A stretch of DNA of 64,000 bases from JALORV01 sp963791235 (GTDB lineage Bacteria; Pseudomonadota; Gammaproteobacteria; Burkholderiales; Burkholderiaceae_F). Within the stretch, counting starts at the first letter, position 1, and every line of letters begins with the position of its first letter. The position numbers were made by a program, and so were the translations under genes. The notes below the pieces were generated by a model. It had not been told where the DNA came from and made no database searches. It saw nothing but the letters and a program-made list of their open reading frames with translations. This document shows positions 55,406 to 63,776 of the stretch, in pieces. The DNA lies in contig CAWBRW010000017.1 in assembly GCA_963791235.1 (NCBI GenBank), positions 248,001 to 312,000 on the forward strand, given 5' to 3'.

Positions 55406-56811
55406 CCGATGATGGGAGCAGCCGATCGCGCTGCGCCGGCGGCCAGGTGTTCGGCGATCTGCTCATCGGACAGCCGCGAAAGCTCGGCGATCGGCAGGTT
55501 GCGCAGGAGGTCCCAGCCCACCGTCATGCTTTCCTCGAGCGTGCGCGCGCGCGCCTGGCTGATCAGCGTCCGTTCAAACGCGGTGCCGAACATGAGGTAA
55601 CGCCGATCCGTGTCCGACAGGCCGTCCTCGCCAACCACGCTGGCCAGCAGCCGCGCCTGCGTGGCCCGCGCGTAGGCGGCGTAGAGCTGGCTTGCCAGCG
55701 CGGGATGGTCCGCATGCGTGTAGCCCTTGCCGGTACCGTCCTTCATCAGCCGCGACAGGCTCGGCAGGACGTTAACCGGCGGATAGACGCCGGCGCGATC
55801 CAGCTCGCGCGACAGCACGATCTGGCCCTCGGTGATGTAACCCGACAGATCCGGAATCGGGTGACCGATGTCGTCCGAGGGCATCGTCAGGATCGGCAGT
55901 TGCGTCAGCGTGCCCTTGGCACCGTGCACGCAACCGGCGCGCTCGTACAGCGTGGCGAGATCCGAGTACATGTAGCCGGGATAGCCTTTGCGGCCCGGCA
56001 CTTCGCCCTTGGCGCCGGCGACCTCGCGCAGGGCCTCGCAGTAGTTCGTGAGGTCGGTGATGATCACCAGGACGTGCTTGTCCTGCTCGAAAGCGAGGTA
56101 CTCGGCCGCAGTCAGCGCGAAACGCGGCGTCAGCAGGCGCTGCGTCGACGAATCGCTGGCGAGATTGAGGAACAGTGCCGAGCGTTCGAGAGCTCCGGAC
56201 TGCTCGAGCGAGCGCCGGAAATACTCGGCGGTGGTGTAAGGCACACCGATGCCCGCAAACACGATGGCGAATTCGGAGGCTTCTGTTCCACGCAGCCGTG
56301 CGTTGCCCGCGATCTCCACGGCGATGCGATCGTGCGGCAGGCCGCCGCCGGAGAAGATCGGCAGCTTCTGGCCGCGCACCAGCGAGTTCATCAGGTCCAC
56401 CGCCGTAACGCCGGATTCGATGAAGGCGCGCGGCGTGGCCCGCGCGACCGGGTTCAGCGGGATACCGTCGATGCGCAAGCGCTTCTCGACGGCCAGTGGC
56501 GGCCCACCGTCGATGACCTGTCCGATGCCGTTGAAGACCCGCCCAAGCACGCCCGGACCCACGCCGAAATCGATCGGTTCGCCGAGGAAACGCACGACTG
56601 TGTCGGCCAGGCCGAGGCCAGCCGTGGGCTCGAGCATCTCGATCGTCACCAGATCCTCGTCGATCGCGGCAATGCGACCCAGCCGCGGTGTGCCATCGCG
56701 TCCGGTGACAACGACCGCCTCGTTCAGCCCGACGTCAAGCGTCCGCCGCATGAAGAGCAGCGGACCTTCGAGCCGCGTGGCGGCATCGTGTACGGTGACC
56801 CTAGGCTGCAT
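55402..56811 (-). CDS. ntpB: V/A-type ATPase subunit B (regulatory)
   Basis: 469 residues. Non-catalytic nucleotide-binding homologue: no P-loop GKT, but conserved FSGGGLPHDRIAVEIAG, EYFRRSLEQSGALERSALFL and TDLTNYCEALREV. The ATG at 56811 overlaps the end of ntpA by 11 bases. Alternates with subunit A in the hexameric head. Confidence 0.95.
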   Translation of the reverse strand: MQPRVTVHDAATRLEGPLLFMRRTLDVGLNEAVVVTGRDGTPRLGRIAAIDEDLVTIEMLEPTAGLGLADTVVRFLGEPIDFGVGPGVLGRVFNGIGQVIDGGPPLAVEKRLRIDGIPLNPVARATPRAFIESGVTAVDLMNSLVRGQKLPIFSGGGLPHDRIAVEIAGNARLRGTEASEFAIVFAGIGVPYTTAEYFRRSLEQSGALERSALFLNLASDSSTQRLLTPRFALTAAEYLAFEQDKHVLVIITDLTNYCEALREVAGAKGEVPGRKGYPGYMYSDLATLYERAGCVHGAKGTLTQLPILTMPSDDIGHPIPDLSGYITEGQIVLSRELDRAGVYPPVNVLPSLSRLMKDGTGKGYTHADHPALASQLYAAYARATQARLLASVVGEDGLSDTDRRYLMFGTAFERTLISQARARTLEESMTVGWDLLRNLPIAELSRLSDEQIAEHLAAGAARSAAPIIG

Positions 56812-58600
56812 GATTGCCTTCCGCGGCGGCCTCCGGAGTACTGGCGACCACCAGTGTCGAGAACGCGGCCTCCACCCTGCGCTCGAGTTCGGCCAACCGG
56901 TCGAGCTGGCCTTCGCCGATGTCCTCGCCCATCCGCGACAGCGGCCGCACCACGTCGAGCGCGGCAATCTGTTCCGGGGCTACTCCAAAAGTTGCTGCCG
57001 ACTCCGCCAGCTCGACGAAATGCACCAGCAGCCGCAACATCGCGGCCTGGCGCTCGGGTCCGCAGTAGTGATCGACGGGCGAGAACGCGGATTGCCGCAG
57101 GAAGGCTTCGTTGATGAGCTCGGCGCACATCAGCGTCAGCCGCTGCCGGGCCGGAAGCGCATCCTTGCCGATGATGCGGGCCATGCGCTCCAGGCGCGCC
57201 TGTTCGTCCAGCAGCGTGAGCAGGCGCCGCCGCAACTCGAGCCACTCGTTCTCGCCGGATGCGGCGCGCGCGCGCGCGGTCGGCACCGCGCCGTAGCGTC
57301 CCAGCCACCAGGTGGCGACATCCAGCGAGTCCTCCGAGTAGGACTGCAGCGGGTTCACCGCGGGATAGAACCGCGCCTGCGCACGCTTCGCGTCGAGCGC
57401 CCAGAAGCTGCGCACGTAGCGCTTGCTGTGGCTCGTGACCGGTTCCGAGAAGTCGCCGGACGGCGGGCTGATCGACCCAAGCACCGTCACCGAGCCGCTG
57501 TCGCCGTTCAGCGTCGTCACCTTGGCCGCCCGCTCGTAGAAGTCCGCCAGGCGACTCGACAGGTACGTCGGATAGCCGCCCTCGCCGGGCAATTCGCCGA
57601 AGCGCCCGGACACCTCACGCAGCGCCTCGGCCCAGCGCGATGTCGAGTCGGCCATCAACGCGACGTGCAGCCCCTGGTCGCGGAAATACTCGGCCACCGT
57701 GACGGCGGAGTAGATGCTGGCCTCGCGTGCCGCCACCGGCATGTTGGACGTGTTCGCGATGATCACGGTGCGTTCCATCAGCGAGCGCCCGGTACGTGGG
57801 TCGATTAGCTGCGGAAACTCCTCGAGCACTCCGGCCATCTCGTTGCCGCGTTCGCCGCATCCGAGATAGATGATCACGTCGGCGCTGCAACCCTTGGCCA
57901 GGCTCTCGAGCAGGATGGTCTTGCCGGTTCCGAAGCCTCCTGGAATCGCGGCCTTGCCACCGAGCGCCACCGGGAACAGGGAATCAAGGATGCGCTGTCC
58001 GGTCACCAGCGGCTCATCGGAGGCCAGGCGCGCGCGGACCGGCCGCGGTGCGCGCACCGGCCAGAAGTGGCTGAGTGCCACCTCGTGCGCGCTGCCGGAT
58101 TCAGTCAGCACACGCAGCACCGTGACTTCGTCCGTGTACTCGCCCGGCCCGGCGATCCATTCCACACGGCCGGCCAGGTCCGGGGGAACGAGTGCGACCT
58201 GCGCCCGGCCGCGCGAGGGTGTGAGCTTGCCGAACACCGAACCGCGGGCCACCGTACTGCCCACAGCGACTGTCGGTTCAAAGGCGAACTGCTGCTCGGT
58301 CGCCGGTGCCAGCGGACGCAGCAGACCATCGAAGATGTTGCCAAGGAGTGCGGGGCCGACGCGGATGCCGAGCAGATTGCCGGTGCCGCGCACTTCGACG
58401 CCCGGCCGCAGCCCGGTCGTGTCTTCATAGACCTGCGCGACGATTTCGTCTTCGTTGAGGCGTATGACTTCTCCGAGCAGTCCGGCGGGTCCGACTCGTA
58501 TGGCCTCACGCAACAGGAACGGACCCTCTGCGCGTGCCCGCAGCACAGGCCCGCTGATCCACCGAATGCGCGCGCGGGCGCCGCTGTCGGCGGTGCTCAT
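56801..58600 (-). CDS. ntpA: V/A-type ATPase subunit A (catalytic)
   Basis: 599 residues, typical. Walker A IPGGFGTGKTILLESLAKG, then YLGCGERGNEMAGVLEEFPQ and ADSTSRWAEALREVSGRFGE, the A-subunit signature. The bulge (non-homologous) region precedes the P-loop (PVRAPRPVRARL). Start overlaps the ntpE stop by four bases. Confidence 0.97.
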   Translation of the reverse strand: MSTADSGARARIRWISGPVLRARAEGPFLLREAIRVGPAGLLGEVIRLNEDEIVAQVYEDTTGLRPGVEVRGTGNLLGIRVGPALLGNIFDGLLRPLAPATEQQFAFEPTVAVGSTVARGSVFGKLTPSRGRAQVALVPPDLAGRVEWIAGPGEYTDEVTVLRVLTESGSAHEVALSHFWPVRAPRPVRARLASDEPLVTGQRILDSLFPVALGGKAAIPGGFGTGKTILLESLAKGCSADVIIYLGCGERGNEMAGVLEEFPQLIDPRTGRSLMERTVIIANTSNMPVAAREASIYSAVTVAEYFRDQGLHVALMADSTSRWAEALREVSGRFGELPGEGGYPTYLSSRLADFYERAAKVTTLNGDSGSVTVLGSISPPSGDFSEPVTSHSKRYVRSFWALDAKRAQARFYPAVNPLQSYSEDSLDVATWWLGRYGAVPTARARAASGENEWLELRRRLLTLLDEQARLERMARIIGKDALPARQRLTLMCAELINEAFLRQSAFSPVDHYCGPERQAAMLRLLVHFVELAESAATFGVAPEQIAALDVVRPLSRMGEDIGEGQLDRLAELERRVEAAFSTLVVASTPEAAAEGNHAA

Positions 58601-59217
58601 GTGGTCTCCTCCTCCTTCAGATGGTGCAGCAGTCGACCTTCGAGTTGCGTACGGTCAGCGAGCAGGCCGTCGAGCGTGGCGTCCAGCACGTTATGGCCGC
58701 CAATGATCCTGAAGCCTGCGGCGATGCCCGGGTCCTCTTCGAAAAGAACCGGGGCCACGCCCTGGGCCCGCAGTCTCTCGTGCTGACGCGTGCGCTCGGG
58801 CTCGCTCCAGGCCGCGTGGTATTCGATGCGCCAGCCGCCTGTGCCGGTGGGAACCGCCCGCACTGCCCGCTGCAGATGGCTTTCGACCCATTGCGCGCGC
58901 GTGGGCGTTGCATCCCAGCGAGCGATCAGCTTTGCGCGCAGATCGCTCCAGGCTCCGCCGAGCAGGTGCACCGCGTGCCGCTGCGCCGCAAGGCGTCGAT
59001 CGGTGGCCAACGCGGCCTCGATCGCACCGACTTCCAGGGTGCGACGTTTGCGCTCCTCGGCGATGGCGGTGGTCACGCGACGGCGCGCATCGACGAGGGC
59101 GGAACGCAGAGCCTCGCGCGCCTCCGCGCGTGCCGGCTCCAGCAGTTCGGCGAAGCGGCGCGCCTTGTATTGCTCTACCAGTGCAAGCAAGGCTGTGGTC
59201 CGCCGCTCCAGGTTCAT
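58597..59217 (-). CDS. ntpE: V/A-type ATPase subunit E (peripheral stalk)
   Basis: 206 residues. N-terminal charged coiled coil (ARAEAREALRSALVDARRRV) and a globular C-terminus with GFRIIGGHNVLDATLDGLL, typical of subunit E. The ATG at 59217 is the most plausible start. Pairs with the small coiled-coil subunit encoded at 62539-62886. Confidence 0.88.
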   Translation of the reverse strand: MNLERRTTALLALVEQYKARRFAELLEPARAEAREALRSALVDARRRVTTAIAEERKRRTLEVGAIEAALATDRRLAAQRHAVHLLGGAWSDLRAKLIARWDATPTRAQWVESHLQRAVRAVPTGTGGWRIEYHAAWSEPERTRQHERLRAQGVAPVLFEEDPGIAAGFRIIGGHNVLDATLDGLLADRTQLEGRLLHHLKEEETT

Positions 59218-59227
59218 TGTGGGCCCT

Positions 59228-59524
59228 TCACCGGTCGAGTCCCAGCTGCGCCCGCACGCGTTCTGCCGGATCGAGCGGGCTTGGGTCGGCGCCGGGCGTC
59301 GGAACCAGCAGCAACAGCGGTCGACCCGCTGCGAGCGCGGCATCGAGCTCGGTGCGCGGCAGCCGTTCCGCAATCGCGGAGGAGATGAAGACGGCTTCGG
59401 CCTCTTTGCGTGCGGCGAGGAGTGCGGCCCGCTCGCCGCCGGGTTCGGGGACCCAGCACTTCGCCCCGATCAACCGGAATCCGGCGGCCTGGACCGAGTC
59501 GCCGACGTAGGCGAAGGCGAGCAT
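59228..59524 (-). CDS. ntpG: V/A-type ATPase subunit F (central stalk)
   Basis: 98 residues. AYVGDSVQAAGFRLIGAKCW at the N-terminus and the central strand VFISSAIAERLP match subunit F (NtpG in Enterococcus naming). It lies between K and E. Confidence 0.88.
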   Translation of the reverse strand: MLAFAYVGDSVQAAGFRLIGAKCWVPEPGGERAALLAARKEAEAVFISSAIAERLPRTELDAALAAGRPLLLLVPTPGADPSPLDPAERVRAQLGLDR

Positions 59525-59534
59525 CGCGGACGAT

Positions 59535-59882
59535 CTAGGCGAGCCGGTTGAGGATCAGGATCGAGATGATCACGCCATAGATCGCGATGCCTTCGGCCAG
59601 CCCGACAAAGATCAGCAGACGACCGAAGAGATCGGGCTTTTCGGCCAGTGCTCCGACTGCGGCCGCACCCAGCTTTGCGACGGCGTAGCCCCCCGCGAGC
59701 GACGACGCGGCGGTGGCGAGTGCCGCCGAGACCAGTCCCCATGTCCACGCGTCCGGCGGCAGGCCGGGGCGGGCGGCGGTCTGCGCCGTCGCGACTTCAG
59801 GCAGCAGCACCAGCACGGTGCCGAAGGCCGCCAGGATGGCCGCGCCGGCGATGACGAGCAGTGGAACGGCAAATCGACGCAT
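59535..59882 (-). CDS. ntpK: V/A-type ATPase subunit K (c-ring proteolipid)
   Basis: 115 residues. An N-terminal hydrophobic segment (1-30, likely signal or extra helix) is followed by one hairpin: helix about 45-75 and helix about 88-112 with the ion-carrying Glu in VGLAEGIAIYGVIIS. A single hairpin is the archaeal/Thermus form rather than the duplicated Enterococcus NtpK. I do not see the TQ pattern common in Na-binding rings, which favours protons, but this is tentative. Confidence 0.9.
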   Translation of the reverse strand: MRRFAVPLLVIAGAAILAAFGTVLVLLPEVATAQTAARPGLPPDAWTWGLVSAALATAASSLAGGYAVAKLGAAAVGALAEKPDLFGRLLIFVGLAEGIAIYGVIISILILNRLA

Positions 59883-59903
59883 GGTGACTCCTCAGTGGTC
59901 AGC

Positions 59904-61706
59904 TCAGTGATCGGGGATGACCGGCGGGGCGGCGAGCGGTCTGAACTCGCGCCCTTCCGGACGGAAGAAGCGGGTGAAGAACTCGAACAGCACGAGGCGC
60001 GTGGTCTGGATCGAGACCACCAGGCCCTCGACGACCAGGATCAGAAGGTTGCCCAGCACGAGAATCAAGGCGTAGACGATGACATTGCCGCCGGCGTCCG
60101 CGAGCGCGACGACCGCCGAGGACAGTCCCGCGTGCGCGAGTGCGAAGGCGCCGACACGGGCGAATGAAAGGGTGTTGATCAGCACCTGTGCGGTGTGCTC
60201 GAGCAGTTCGCCCAGCGCGCCGAACGCGGCGCGCACTCTGCGCTTTTCGAGCAGAGCCGCGACCATTGCCCAGGCGACGCCCGCCGCAGCCAGCCACCAC
60301 CCGAGCGGCGTGACGAATGCGAGGAGTGCACCGGTGAAGGCGAGCAGCACCGGTACATCGTCGCGCACCCATTCATGCAGCCGGTGCTCCCACCATGCTT
60401 CGAGTGCACCCAGCAGCAGTCCGAGAATCAGCAGAACGGCGCCGCCGACGATCGGCACCAGCAGCACGGGCAGCGGATGCTGGATCGGATGCAGCCACAG
60501 CGGCGCAATGATGTCCTCGCGACAGAACACGCTGCCGAAGACGAAGCCGAACAGTGCGGCCGCGATGCCGCCGGGCACCAGCAACCGCAGCAGCGGCATG
60601 CGATGGCGCAGCAGCCATCCGGCGATGGCCAACACGATGCCCTGGCCGACGTCACCGAACATGTAGCCGAAGATCAGCGGCACCGCCAGCGCCAGCAGCG
60701 TGCTCGGATCGGCCCCGCCTGCGCCCGGCATGCCCACCAACCGCGTGAAGACCTCGAACGGCTGTGCCCACCACGGGTTGCGCAGCACCAGCGGCGCGCG
60801 GACACCGCGCGGCGGTTTGGGAAACGTCGCCAGTGCGCGGGCGTCGCAGCCTTCGAGCGCGCGCACAACCTGCTCGCGATCCGCGGTCCAGCCGGTGATA
60901 CGGGCAAAGACGTCGCCCTGGTCGATCGCGCCGCCGTGCTCGAAGCACCACGTGGCGCGGGCAACATCGCTCAGCGCAGGCGCGAGTCCCTGCTGCTCGG
61001 AGATCCGGGCCAGTTCCAGCCGAAGTTGCGCGATCGTGGCCTGCTTCGCTGCGCGCTTTTCCGCCACCAGCGAGAGGTTGGCGCTGGCGCTCGGTTGCAG
61101 CCAGTCTGGAAAGCGCGCGCGCCGTCCATTGACCTCGGCGACGGCGCGCGAGATCGCTTCGATCGCCTCTGGGGCGCCGATCGCCAGCAACAGCCGCTCG
61201 TTGCCGACCGTCGCAAAGCGCGTGATCGCATCCTGTGGAAGATCGATCTCCACACCCATCGGCAGCGCGAACAGTGCCGCGGTCACGCCGTGATCGGCGC
61301 GTGCCAGCGCCGCGAAGTCGACGCGGCTTTCGGCCATCTCGCGCAGCGCGGCGGCTGCAAGCTCGAGTTCCGCCGCTTCGGCTTCGGCTGCCTGCAGGCG
61401 GCCGATCGTGCTGTCGGCCTGCGCGGCCCAGGTGCGGGCGACAGCGATGCCCTCGGCGAGCGCCTGGGCGGGTGAACGCCGTTCCGCGGCGCGCACCGTT
61501 GCTGCGGACGGCCAGTACGGACGGTACTTGCGTGCGAGGGTGTTGAATTCCTTGAGCAGGTCCTGCGGCATGGCAGCCCCGGGAGCTTCAGTCTGGTGCC
61601 ACTCGACCTCGACGCAGCCTGCGGCGGCGAGCCCTTCCAGCGCAATGAACGCATCGTCCTGGCCGACCAGGATCTCGAACCACGAGCAGGGCTGTGGCCG
61701 GATCAT
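59904..61706 (-). CDS. ntpI: V/A-type ATPase subunit I (membrane stator, a-subunit)
   Basis: 600 residues. Cytoplasmic N-terminal half with coiled coils, then about seven or eight membrane helices from residue about 330 (FGYMFGDVGQGIVLAIAGWL is characteristic). The channel arginine should lie in the C-terminal helices. Overlaps ntpC by four bases and precedes ntpK by 21 bp. Confidence 0.93.
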   Translation of the reverse strand: MIRPQPCSWFEILVGQDDAFIALEGLAAAGCVEVEWHQTEAPGAAMPQDLLKEFNTLARKYRPYWPSAATVRAAERRSPAQALAEGIAVARTWAAQADSTIGRLQAAEAEAAELELAAAALREMAESRVDFAALARADHGVTAALFALPMGVEIDLPQDAITRFATVGNERLLLAIGAPEAIEAISRAVAEVNGRRARFPDWLQPSASANLSLVAEKRAAKQATIAQLRLELARISEQQGLAPALSDVARATWCFEHGGAIDQGDVFARITGWTADREQVVRALEGCDARALATFPKPPRGVRAPLVLRNPWWAQPFEVFTRLVGMPGAGGADPSTLLALAVPLIFGYMFGDVGQGIVLAIAGWLLRHRMPLLRLLVPGGIAAALFGFVFGSVFCREDIIAPLWLHPIQHPLPVLLVPIVGGAVLLILGLLLGALEAWWEHRLHEWVRDDVPVLLAFTGALLAFVTPLGWWLAAAGVAWAMVAALLEKRRVRAAFGALGELLEHTAQVLINTLSFARVGAFALAHAGLSSAVVALADAGGNVIVYALILVLGNLLILVVEGLVVSIQTTRLVLFEFFTRFFRPEGREFRPLAAPPVIPDH

Positions 61707-62542
61707 GCAGCCGCTCCCACGGGTCTGGCGCGAACCACGAACTCACCCCGTAGCCGCTCCAGATCGAGCGCGACGACTCCGAGGTACGCGAACAGCGACG
61801 CCGGCTGGGCCGGAAAGCGACGCACCAATGTGGCCAGGCGCGCCGCAAGACCCTGGCGTGACGCGCCCGCGTCGTCGACTGCGACTGCGCCGAAGCGCAG
61901 GAGATGTGACCGTACCGTGCGTTCGACCTCGCTGATGCCGGCGAGAAGTTCGCTCGAAGCACTCGGCCACCGGGCACGCCACTCCGACTCCCAGGCGACC
62001 AGCGCGCGATGCAGTGCCGGACCGGAGCGCATGCGCTTGAGCGCTCGGGAGAGCGGTTCCTCGCGACCCAGTACCTGCGCATGCGCCGCCTCGACAAAGG
62101 CCGCTGCCACCGGCGCCAGAGGTCCACTGGCGAGTGCGGTGCGGCGATCGGCCAGCGCCGCCTGCGTGTACGGCGCAAGTTCCGGGTCTGCTGCGATCCA
62201 GCGTGGCGGCGGCTCCTCGGACAGCAGCTGCACCACCGCCGGAAGGTCGCTGAGGAAGCGCGTAAAGCTCACAGCGCCTTGCCAGATCGTTGGCGCCCAC
62301 GCGGCCACTTCATCCACCCGCGTACGTAACTGCTGCCGAAAAGCGATCTCGAGGCTGTCCGCATCCCCGCCGAGCGCAACTCCGGTGACCGTCGACGCGG
62401 CTGCGGAGCCGCGGATGGTCTCGAGCAACGCCGGCACGCTGCGCGCCGAGCGCATCTGCGACCAGAGACGCTCGTCGGGCCGTTGAGCCAGCCGTGCGCA
62501 GACGCGCGCATAGGCGTATTCGAGTGTCAGGCCTTCGATCAT
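61703..62542 (-). CDS. ntpC: V/A-type ATPase subunit C (V0 d-like)
   Basis: 279 residues, Leu/Ala/Arg-rich helical protein with the family start LEYAYARVCARL and C-terminal FAYLGVVALDLERLRGEFV. It is shorter than many homologues (about 320-350). Couples the central stalk to the c-ring. Overlaps both neighbours by four bases. Confidence 0.85.
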   Translation of the reverse strand: MIEGLTLEYAYARVCARLAQRPDERLWSQMRSARSVPALLETIRGSAAASTVTGVALGGDADSLEIAFRQQLRTRVDEVAAWAPTIWQGAVSFTRFLSDLPAVVQLLSEEPPPRWIAADPELAPYTQAALADRRTALASGPLAPVAAAFVEAAHAQVLGREEPLSRALKRMRSGPALHRALVAWESEWRARWPSASSELLAGISEVERTVRSHLLRFGAVAVDDAGASRQGLAARLATLVRRFPAQPASLFAYLGVVALDLERLRGEFVVRARPVGAAA

Positions 62543-62886
62543 TCGGTGCCGCCGCTGAGTTCCGCTGCCAGCCGGTCAAGCGCGCGAGCGAGGCGGGCGG
62601 GTTCTTCGGGATTGGGCGTCGCGGGCTGTTGCAGGGAGGCGCGTTCGAGGTTCAATTCCTCGACTCGCGTTCTGATCGACGCGTCCATCCAGCGATGGAC
62701 CCTCGCAGCACGTTCAGCGGCGCGCTCGGCGATCGCGCGTGCCCGCAGCCGTGCCTCCTGGCGAATCTGCTCGGCATCGGCCGCGCACTGTTCCACTTCG
62801 GCCCGGGCCGATCGCTCCGCCTCGAGCACGCGGATGATCGCCTCCTCCACGGCCAGGGTCGTCGGGGTCTGGGTTAGCGCCGGCAT
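62539..62886 (-). CDS. V/A-type ATPase small coiled-coil subunit (G/H-like)
   Basis: 115 residues, N-terminal long charged helix (VLEAERSARAEVEQCAADAE) then a second helix ending ALDRLAAELSGGTE. Length, position as first gene and overlap with ntpC fit the peripheral-stalk partner of subunit E (NtpF/subunit G). The ATG at 62886 is used; a further in-frame upstream extension is unlikely. Confidence 0.8.
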   Translation of the reverse strand: MPALTQTPTTLAVEEAIIRVLEAERSARAEVEQCAADAEQIRQEARLRARAIAERAAERAARVHRWMDASIRTRVEELNLERASLQQPATPNPEEPARLARALDRLAAELSGGTE

Positions 62887-62939
62887 TGTGCCTGCCTTGA
62901 AATGGAGGCTTCGGGAATGACGCCTCGCCTCCGTCCTCT

Positions 62940-62982
62940 TTATAAGGGCGGGTTGCTCGGGACCCCTTGCCTCAGAGCAACC
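62940..62982 (-). promoter_or_regulatory. Putative promoter and 8-bp inverted repeat upstream of the ATPase operon
   Basis: The gap 62887-63311 (425 bp) is otherwise featureless. TTATAA (62940-62945), about 55 bp before the first ATPase gene, is a fair -10 box on the minus strand. Directly upstream of it lies GGTTGCTC (62951-62958), 16 bp, GAGCAACC (62975-62982), a perfect 8-bp inverted repeat placed where a regulator would cover the -35 region. Confidence 0.5.
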
Positions 62983-63311
62983 GCGCAGGGTATCGGCCCA
63001 CAAGCGCCGCCAAGCGGCGTCGGGCACAACGCCGTCCGCGCGCTTCGGGAGGGGCGGTGGTCGGATGAATCGGCCGTTGCGGCCGTGAACGCCCGCGCGA
63101 CGCCGCCGAAAGCGGATTGAACCGCCTCTACGCGCGACGAACTGCCGCTGACGCGGATAGAGCGCAAAACCCGCAGCAGAAGCGACGAAACGGCGTTTGC
63201 AGTTCACTACGCAATTCCTGCGGCTCGTCGCAAGTCGCTCGCGCACCGCAAGGCGCCTGCCTACAGTTCACCCATCGACACCGAACACCGATTGAACGAA
63301 AGGACCGAACC

Positions 63312-63488
63312 ATGAACGCCAACTACACGACAACCGCCACGGCCCGCATCGCTGCCTTCCTCGGAGCGGTCCTCACCAGCGCCCTGGTGCTCGGAAGTAC
63401 CGTCGCCGGCATGCAGCCGCGCGATGACGCCGACGCGAACCTGCTGGCACTGCAGCGCACGACCGTCAACACCACCGCGGTACGCTAA
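63312..63488 (+). CDS. Small single-helix membrane or exported protein
   Basis: 58 residues: short polar N-terminus (MNANYTTTATARIAA), hydrophobic helix (FLGAVLTSALVLGSTVAG) and a polar tail (ANLLALQRTTVNTTAVR). Preceded by GAAAGGA. Similar in plan and residues (MN.N, VAG, D-rich spot, LLAL/LLLA) to the convergent gene at 63603-63776. Function unknown; the helix could be an uncleaved anchor or a signal peptide. Confidence 0.75.
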   Translation: MNANYTTTATARIAAFLGAVLTSALVLGSTVAGMQPRDDADANLLALQRTTVNTTAVR

Positions 63489-63553
63489 GGCCTGACGCTG
63501 CGCCGCGCCCGGTCCCGGGGCGCAGCGCGCAGGCAAAAGCGGACGATGGAAAG

Positions 63554-63581
63554 AAAAAGCCCGGCATGTGCCGGGCTTTTT
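63554..63581. terminator. Bidirectional terminator between the twin small genes
   Basis: AAAAAGCCCGGCA (63554-63566), TG, TGCCGGGCTTTTT (63569-63581): a perfect 13-bp inverted repeat with As and Ts at the ends, located midway between convergent genes. Confidence 0.93.
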
Positions 63582-63602
63582 CATTGGGATGCCGTCAGTC
63601 CG

Positions 63603-63776
63603 TCAGCGCTGAACACTGCCGCTGCTGTTTTCGGCGACCTGGGTCGGCTGGGTCTTCGCGGCCAGCAACAGTGCGCGGTCCTCATCGGCGAGGCCGGCAA
63701 CGGCGCTGAACAGCACCAGGGTGGTGGCGGTGGCGGCCAGTACGGCGGCGGCGCGCTGCATCAGGTTCTTGTTCAT
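63603..63776 (-). CDS. Small single-helix membrane or exported protein, paralogue
   Basis: 57 residues: MNKNLMQRAAAV, hydrophobic helix (LAATATTLVLFSAVAG), then LADEDRALLLAAKTQP and a polar tail ending SGSVQR. Convergent sibling of 63312-63488. The 224 bp upstream to the window end hold a hairpin CGGGCG/CGCCCG (63967-63983) but no gene I can support. Confidence 0.75.
   Translation of the reverse strand: MNKNLMQRAAAVLAATATTLVLFSAVAGLADEDRALLLAAKTQPTQVAENSSGSVQR

Noticed and set aside
59535..59882. Sodium-specific c-ring
   Set aside because: The carboxylate is present, but the other usual Na-ligand pattern on the first helix is not evident, so the ion is left open.
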